Part shown: piece by piece, positions 59,289 through 64,000 of the stretch
Layout: every line of letters starts with the position of its first letter
Position numbering within the stretch: the first letter of the stretch is position 1
From: Legionella qingyii
Lineage (GTDB): Bacteria; Pseudomonadota; Gammaproteobacteria; Legionellales; Legionellaceae
DNA length: 64,000 bases
Assembly: GCF_003184185.1 (NCBI RefSeq)
Contig: NZ_QHJG01000010.1
Span: forward strand, 62,001 to 126,000
Direction: 5' to 3'
Program-made: the position numbers and the translations under genes
Notes under the pieces: model-generated
What the model was told of the DNA's origin: nothing
The model's input: the letters and a program-made list of their open reading frames with translations, nothing else
The model's database searches: none

Positions 59289-60923
59289 ATGGGCCTATCA
59301 ACTCCAGGCATTGGGTCAGGTTTGGATATTAAAGCAATGGTCGAAAGCATGGTGAAAGCCGATCTCATGCCTCTACAATTGCGACATGATAAAAAGCTTA
59401 ACTCCGTTACTACCGAATTATCTGCTTTTGGGCAACTAAAAAGTGCCATGTCCAGCTTTCAAACAACACTCGATTCCCTATCTCATGCCAGTGAGTTTAA
59501 TAAAATGAATTGCTTGCTCAGCGAAACTGGATATGTTTCTGCTTCTCTTACCGGACAAGCAATTGAAGGCCTATATCAAATTAAAGTGAACCAATTGGCC
59601 CAGTCACAAAGCCTTGTAAGTAACTACTTCACTAGCAACAGTTCTTCAATAGGTAGTGGTAGCATCACTATAAATTTTGGTACATACAGTAATAATAATT
59701 CAACGTTTACACAAAATACTGATGTGTCTCCAGTAACAATTAACATCAATTCAGGAAATGACAGCCTTACTGCAGTTTGCGATGCAATTAATGCTGCAAA
59801 TGCTGGTGTTACAGCATCAATTGTACAAGACAGCATCGGTTCAAGATTGACCCTCACCTCATCGCAAACAGGTGAAAAATACGCAATGCAAATTACAGGT
59901 AGTCTAGCTGCTTTGAATTATGATCCCACAACGAATAATGCCTCACTAACTCAAACTATGGCTGCTCAAAACAGCCAAGTGCAAATTAATGGCTTGCTTC
60001 TGAGTGAAAGTAATAATCAATTTAAAAATGCGATTACTGGAGTCACTCTCGACTTACAACAGGCCGATCCTGCAACTACAGTCACCCTAACAGTAAAAAA
60101 GGATGTAGAACATCTAAAAGGTTTAATTAATGATTTCGTCAAAAAATACAATGATTTTCTTAATTTCATCACCACTTTAACTGGTTTCGATATGGAAACT
60201 AGAAAAAGAGGTGTTTTGCAAGGCGACGATAAGTTAAGGGCATTAAAAACAAACTTATATAACCTGGCCACTAACCCATTAACTACTGTTGGCTCAATTA
60301 AAAGTCTTGCTGACTTGGGGATTACCAGCGATAAACATGGATTATTAGAAATTGATCCCGAATTGTTTGACGATGCGATTAATAATAATTATCAAGATAT
60401 CAGCAATTTATTTGCAAAAAAAATAACTGCCACTGATCCAAATATTAAAATTAACTCCGTTGATACTGAAGTTGCTGCAGGAGCATATAACGTTATTTTA
60501 AACGAATATACTCCTGGAGTGAGTATGGCTGGTAGCATAGGAGGCATTTTAGCCACCTCAACAGATGGAATTACTCTAAATGGCACTGGTGACTTTAATA
60601 CATTATCGATTGATGTAATTTCAGGACTCGTTGGGAATCGAGGGCAAATTATTGTCAGTGATGGATTAGCCTCAATGATTGATAGTTATTTAGAGTCACT
60701 GGTGGATGAAGATGGCGAAATTGCTGAAAGAATCGATCGTTTAAATACTCAAGCAAAACAATTGGACGAAATGCAAGAGCGCATAAACGAGCGCAGCATC
60801 ACTCTTGAACAAAGATACTATAGACAATGGAATGCCGTAGATCTCTTAATCTCACAGATGCAAAACACCAGCAATACGCTTACTCAAATTTTGTCGAATC
60901 TACCGAAATTCAAAACCAAATGA
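59289..60923 (+). CDS. fliD: Flagellar cap protein FliD
   Basis: This 544-residue filament cap (HAP2) folds flagellin at the tip. N-terminal GLSTPGIGSGLDIKAMVESM, central beta domains and the C-terminal coiled helix (AERIDRLNTQAKQLDEMQERI) are typical. The AAATGA end overlaps an upstream ATG of the fliS frame. Confidence 0.94.
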   Translation: MGLSTPGIGSGLDIKAMVESMVKADLMPLQLRHDKKLNSVTTELSAFGQLKSAMSSFQTTLDSLSHASEFNKMNCLLSETGYVSASLTGQAIEGLYQIKVNQLAQSQSLVSNYFTSNSSSIGSGSITINFGTYSNNNSTFTQNTDVSPVTININSGNDSLTAVCDAINAANAGVTASIVQDSIGSRLTLTSSQTGEKYAMQITGSLAALNYDPTTNNASLTQTMAAQNSQVQINGLLLSESNNQFKNAITGVTLDLQQADPATTVTLTVKKDVEHLKGLINDFVKKYNDFLNFITTLTGFDMETRKRGVLQGDDKLRALKTNLYNLATNPLTTVGSIKSLADLGITSDKHGLLEIDPELFDDAINNNYQDISNLFAKKITATDPNIKINSVDTEVAAGAYNVILNEYTPGVSMAGSIGGILATSTDGITLNGTGDFNTLSIDVISGLVGNRGQIIVSDGLASMIDSYLESLVDEDGEIAERIDRLNTQAKQLDEMQERINERSITLEQRYYRQWNAVDLLISQMQNTSNTLTQILSNLPKFKTK

Positions 60924-60937
60924 TTGGAGTATTATTG

Positions 60938-61357
60938 ATGAAAAATTCTTATCAACAAGTTATAAATCAATATAAGACTATTGAATTAAGAACTCGTATT
61001 GATGCAGCCTCACCCCATGAACTAATCAATTTGTTATTACAAGGGGCAAGAACTCATATTGCCACAGCCCAAGGCAATATTGATCGAAGTGAAATTCAAG
61101 AAAAAGGAGAACATATTAGTAAAGCACTAAGTATTATCGAAGGCTTAAAAACCAGTTTAAATCATGAACAAGGCGGCGACATAGCAAAGAACTTACTCCA
61201 AATATACATGCATATTGAATATTTGCTGTTAAAGGCCAATCTTAATAATGACAAGGAACTATTAGCTCAGTCCAATTCATTGCTGGCACAAGTGCATGAA
61301 GCTTGGCAAAAAGTTTCTCCAAACCATTCAGAATCAGATGCGTCAGCTTCCTCCTAA
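60938..61357 (+). CDS. fliS: Flagellin chaperone FliS
   Basis: This 139-residue export chaperone binds the flagellin C-terminus. NSYQQVINQYKTIELRTRID and SPHELINLLLQGARTHIATA match FliS. The frame opens inside fliD at 60827, but ATG 60938 follows TTGGAGT with an 8-base spacing and gives the usual length, so I use it. It is the last gene of the flagellin cluster. Confidence 0.9.
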   Translation: MKNSYQQVINQYKTIELRTRIDAASPHELINLLLQGARTHIATAQGNIDRSEIQEKGEHISKALSIIEGLKTSLNHEQGGDIAKNLLQIYMHIEYLLLKANLNNDKELLAQSNSLLAQVHEAWQKVSPNHSESDASASS

Positions 61358-61400
61358 TATTATTGACCTATAATCTAGCGAGAAGCATGTTGGAGTCAAC

Positions 61401-61447
61401 GCCTTGAATGCACTTTCATTGTGCTCAAGGCTACAATTTTTATATTT
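61401..61447 (+). terminator. Terminator of the fliD-fliS unit
   Basis: GCCTTGAATGCAC (61401-61413) pairs with GTGCTCAAGGC (61421-61431) and is followed by TACAATTTTTATATTTT. It also resembles the intergenic palindrome family. Confidence 0.75.
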
Positions 61448-61681
61448 TCAACTGAGCCCAGTTGGGTTTAATTCTTTTGATTTTTCATTACGAACCAATT
61501 GTTCAAAAACCTCCTGGGGCGTTGTTATTGATTATCAATTTGCTCCACCTTGATGACAGGGTCATCAACATCATATCGTTCCGCCAATATCGGCAATGCA
61601 AACTAGAGATGAATTTTACTGAATTTCTTGATTGCAGGCATCGAAAAACTCTCTTAAAAGCATAGACATAAAAATCTTTCT
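61448..61681. other. Intergenic region between fliS and the cyclase gene
   Basis: Short overlapping frames exist on both strands but show no ribosome site, no domain and no coding bias. A CCCAGTTGGG palindrome is at 61455-61464. Nothing else recognised. Confidence 0.45.
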
Positions 61682-63748
61682 TCAATTATGTTCATAGCGC
61701 CAAACGCCATCCCAATGAGCAGGCGATGTGTTTTCTAAAATTCGACAGCGTTCAATATATACTGAGGCCAATTGATCTCCTGGGTAGGCAGGAGTAAGCC
61801 TCATAAAAGCTTTGATACTTTTTTCCCAAAGGCCTTTTTGATATAGGGAAAATGCTTCAGTAAATTCTTCTTTGTGTTGCTTAAGATTTTCAAGATCTTG
61901 AGCAGTGATTAGTTCATAAATCGCGATGCTTTTCCGTTTACCTCGTACAGCAACCTTATCTAATAAGCGAAAAGGGAATTTTTCAGATACGTGGGTGAAC
62001 GTATCATGGCTCACAATAATTTGAGTATAATAATTTTTATTAATTGATTCCAAGCGGCTTGCTAAATTCACTGAATCACCTAAGGCCGTATAACTAAGTC
62101 TGTCTTCAGAGCCTACATTACCAATAATGGCCTCACCGGTGTGAATACCAATTCGGATATTAAATTCAGGAAACTCTTCTCTCTTATGCTTTTGATTTAA
62201 CTTTTTAATACGTTCTTGCATCGCTCTGGCTGTTTCACAAGCATGAAATACATGTTGTTCATCTTTTACAGGAGCATTCCAAATGGCCATAACTGCATCA
62301 CCAATGTATTTATCAAGTGTACCTTCATGTTGAATCACTACTTCAGTCATACACTGAAAATAATCAGATAAATAAGTCATCAATTTTTGAGGAGAAGTTG
62401 ATTCTGAAATTGTTGCAAAATTCTGGATATCAGAAAATAAAATGGTAGTTATTTGATTTTGGCCGCCAACCTCGGCGACTTTTCTAGTACGCACTAATTT
62501 TTTGACTAAAGAACGAGGAACATAACGCTGAAAAGAGGTTAAACTTGAGCGTAAGGTAAATAACGCTCGATCCAAATAACTCACTTCTTTAATCATAGTT
62601 TTTAGCAATGGCCTTGAGCCAAGATTAAACATCCTGATTTTTTTTGCCTCTTCAGCTAATTGAATGATAGGAGTTGATATTCGCTGTGAGACGATACGAA
62701 CTAACATTACGCCAATAAATAAAACGAAGATAGTTAAAAGGATATAACCTTTGCTTAACTTTTGAAGAGGTGCTATCGCATCATATTCAGGGGTAATGAT
62801 GATAATATGCCAAGGTCCAGCCCCCGATTTATTGAATATCGGTTGGTATGAGTAAAAATATCTTTGATGTTCATACACATAAGAGTTTTTTATTGGATGA
62901 AAATCATTAACTCTTAGTAAATCTGATGGAATATCAAGCTTCTTTATCAAATCAGGATCTAATTTTTTTCCCCGAATGTCCTCGTGACGTCGGGGATCAC
63001 GAAAAGCGATGATGTTTGAATCATTATTAATGACATAAATCATCGTGTTTTTCGTCAATTCCAGTTCGTTGATAAATTGTTGTAGCCCATTGATTGTTAG
63101 TGCAATTGCAACAACCCCTTTTAGCTTTTTATTTTTATCGTATATTGGAGCAGCAACAGTGACACCAGGCTTTTTACCGAACAGATAAAATTTATATGCA
63201 TTAGTCCATATAGGTTTTCCATTTTGTACAACTTCTTGGTACCAAGGACGACTTCTTGGATCATAGCGACCGGTAATCGATTCTTTTTTAACTATTTTCC
63301 CTTGTTTATCCAACTCATAATGAATATTAGCAAAAGGTGGTTTGGAGTTAACTATGTGGATTAATTGAAGTCCTATTTTTCCTTCTCTATTTATATTAAA
63401 AAAATCACCATTCGCTGCACCATAATGAATCATAAACATTTCGGGGTTATATCGGATTGTTTCAAAAAGAAATTGCCCAAATAACTTCTGATTATCTGGG
63501 TCAATAATATCATTACCAATCGCATCTCTTATTTCAATTAAACTATGGTTTAAAGGGTCTAAATAGACATGAAATCGTTCTTTAACCAGCAAAGATGTTT
63601 TTGCAATTAAATCCTTTGCACTATTGTTGAGAACTTTATTGAACGCCAGATAATTAATACCAATGATAGTAAAACCTACCAGACTTAACAAAAAAATAAA
63701 TAAGGTAATAATACTAGTGCGTATGCTAACTTTAAAATTACTAGCCAT
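61682..63748 (-). CDS. Cache-HAMP class III adenylate cyclase
   Basis: The 688 residues have membrane helix 1 (about 12-33), a double-Cache sensor in the periplasm (to about 330, with RYDPRSRPWYQE), helix 2 (334-352), HAMP (about 353-405) and a guanylyl/adenylyl cyclase domain (about 433-610). The metal aspartates D440 and D484, purine-site K480 and D558 (ATP-type) and transition-state N561 and R565 are all present, so the domain should make cAMP. The C-terminal 70 residues are tetratricopeptide-like. Legionella carries many such cyclases; the ligand of the Cache domain is unknown. Confidence 0.92.
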   Translation of the reverse strand: MASNFKVSIRTSIITLFIFLLSLVGFTIIGINYLAFNKVLNNSAKDLIAKTSLLVKERFHVYLDPLNHSLIEIRDAIGNDIIDPDNQKLFGQFLFETIRYNPEMFMIHYGAANGDFFNINREGKIGLQLIHIVNSKPPFANIHYELDKQGKIVKKESITGRYDPRSRPWYQEVVQNGKPIWTNAYKFYLFGKKPGVTVAAPIYDKNKKLKGVVAIALTINGLQQFINELELTKNTMIYVINNDSNIIAFRDPRRHEDIRGKKLDPDLIKKLDIPSDLLRVNDFHPIKNSYVYEHQRYFYSYQPIFNKSGAGPWHIIIITPEYDAIAPLQKLSKGYILLTIFVLFIGVMLVRIVSQRISTPIIQLAEEAKKIRMFNLGSRPLLKTMIKEVSYLDRALFTLRSSLTSFQRYVPRSLVKKLVRTRKVAEVGGQNQITTILFSDIQNFATISESTSPQKLMTYLSDYFQCMTEVVIQHEGTLDKYIGDAVMAIWNAPVKDEQHVFHACETARAMQERIKKLNQKHKREEFPEFNIRIGIHTGEAIIGNVGSEDRLSYTALGDSVNLASRLESINKNYYTQIIVSHDTFTHVSEKFPFRLLDKVAVRGKRKSIAIYELITAQDLENLKQHKEEFTEAFSLYQKGLWEKSIKAFMRLTPAYPGDQLASVYIERCRILENTSPAHWDGVWRYEHN

Positions 63749-63769
63749 AATTTTTCAACATGTTAATTA

Positions 63770-63930
63770 GAGTCTATTGACATTTCATTTAATTCCACCT
63801 AAATCCTGCACTTTATGAGTGGAAACGATACAGAGTCACACTAAAATGTACCTATTTTTAAATCGGCCTTTACTGGTTTTCGCGCATAAAGCACGCAACG
63901 TACGCTAATGAAGAAATTGTCAACAGACCC
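63770..63930. mobile_element. Small TIR element (MITE-like), copy 2, 161 bp
   Basis: GAGTCTATTGACATTTCATT begins the element and GTCAACAGACCC ends it, inverted relative to copy 1 at 3881-3986. Both flanks carry TA. About 55 bp more internal sequence than copy 1. No coding capacity. It sits 22 bp upstream of the cyclase start codon and may alter its promoter. Confidence 0.72.
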
Positions 63931-64000
63931 TAGAAAATTAGGAGGCATCTCGATGATTATAGACTATCTCATATATTGATTTTTTATGTTGCTTCCTTGT

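Noticed and set aside
61462..61685. Overlapping plus and minus frames of 60-67 codons
   Set aside because: No ribosome site, domain or coding bias; both are in an intergenic stretch after a terminator.

Overview
The window is a Legionella chromosome segment, or one from a very close relative. The support is low GC, a FlaA-type flagellin with a FliA promoter, an SH2-fold protein of the kind known mainly from Legionella, a coiled-coil giant with effector-like character, multiple PHA and lysine/fatty-acid catabolic genes, and Legionella-like housekeeping protein sequences throughout. The flagellar genes argue against a non-motile species such as L. longbeachae. The species cannot be named from sequence reading alone.

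Layout. 1-1980: 5' part of a large minus-strand coiled-coil gene, cut by the window edge and carrying a ~211-residue internal duplication. 2306-2662: RNase P RNA, then fis. 3370-3824: adenosine deaminase remnant, followed by a small TIR-bearing element whose last base helps form the iscA-type stop codon. 3986-6655: trmJ, iscS, a ligand-less IscU-like gene and an A-type Fe-S carrier in one operon. 6796-11277: suhB, sppA and clpB, the last with a textbook heat-shock promoter. 11535-14571: a queuosine-precursor transporter and two adjacent genes of unknown function. 14881-20810: mpl, a small membrane protein and yhdP, directly downstream of and overlapping fliJ. 20803-28870: fliJ, fliI, fliH, fliG, fliF, fliE and the fleR/fleS two-component pair (minus strand). 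29044-30381: a small ORF and a ChaN/TIKI-fold protein. 30474-35823: rarA, lolA and ftsK diverging from trxB. 35903-38377: a Popeye-like membrane cNMP-fold protein, aat, an SH2-domain protein and infA. 38530-44886: fatty-acid oxidation (thiolase plus FadN-type dehydrogenase/hydratase) and a lysine-degradation-like pair. 45069-53420: phaC, lnt, leuS, lptE, holA, nadD. 53395-56993: accD-folC-dedD-cvpA. 57303-61440: flaA-flaG-fliD-fliS behind a sigma-28 promoter. 61682-63748: a Cache-HAMP class III adenylate cyclase. 63770-63930: second, inverted copy of the small element.

How the parts work together. Two flagellar blocks cover the early and middle stages (basal body MS ring, switch, export ATPase, FleSR) and the late stage (filament, cap, chaperone). 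Envelope genes (yhdP, mpl, lnt, lptE, lolA, ftsK, dedD, cvpA) are scattered between them, and yhdP appears translationally coupled to fliJ. Catabolism of fatty acids and probably lysine sits beside PHA synthase, which fits the storage-and-starvation life cycle of Legionella. The accessory material most likely to be new is the coiled-coil protein at the left edge, the 12682-14571 gene pair, the ChaN/TIKI protein with its small neighbour, the Popeye-like protein and the SH2 protein. Intergenic spaces carry a recurring palindrome (core AGCCTGGGT...ACCCAGGCTA), often just downstream of stop codons.
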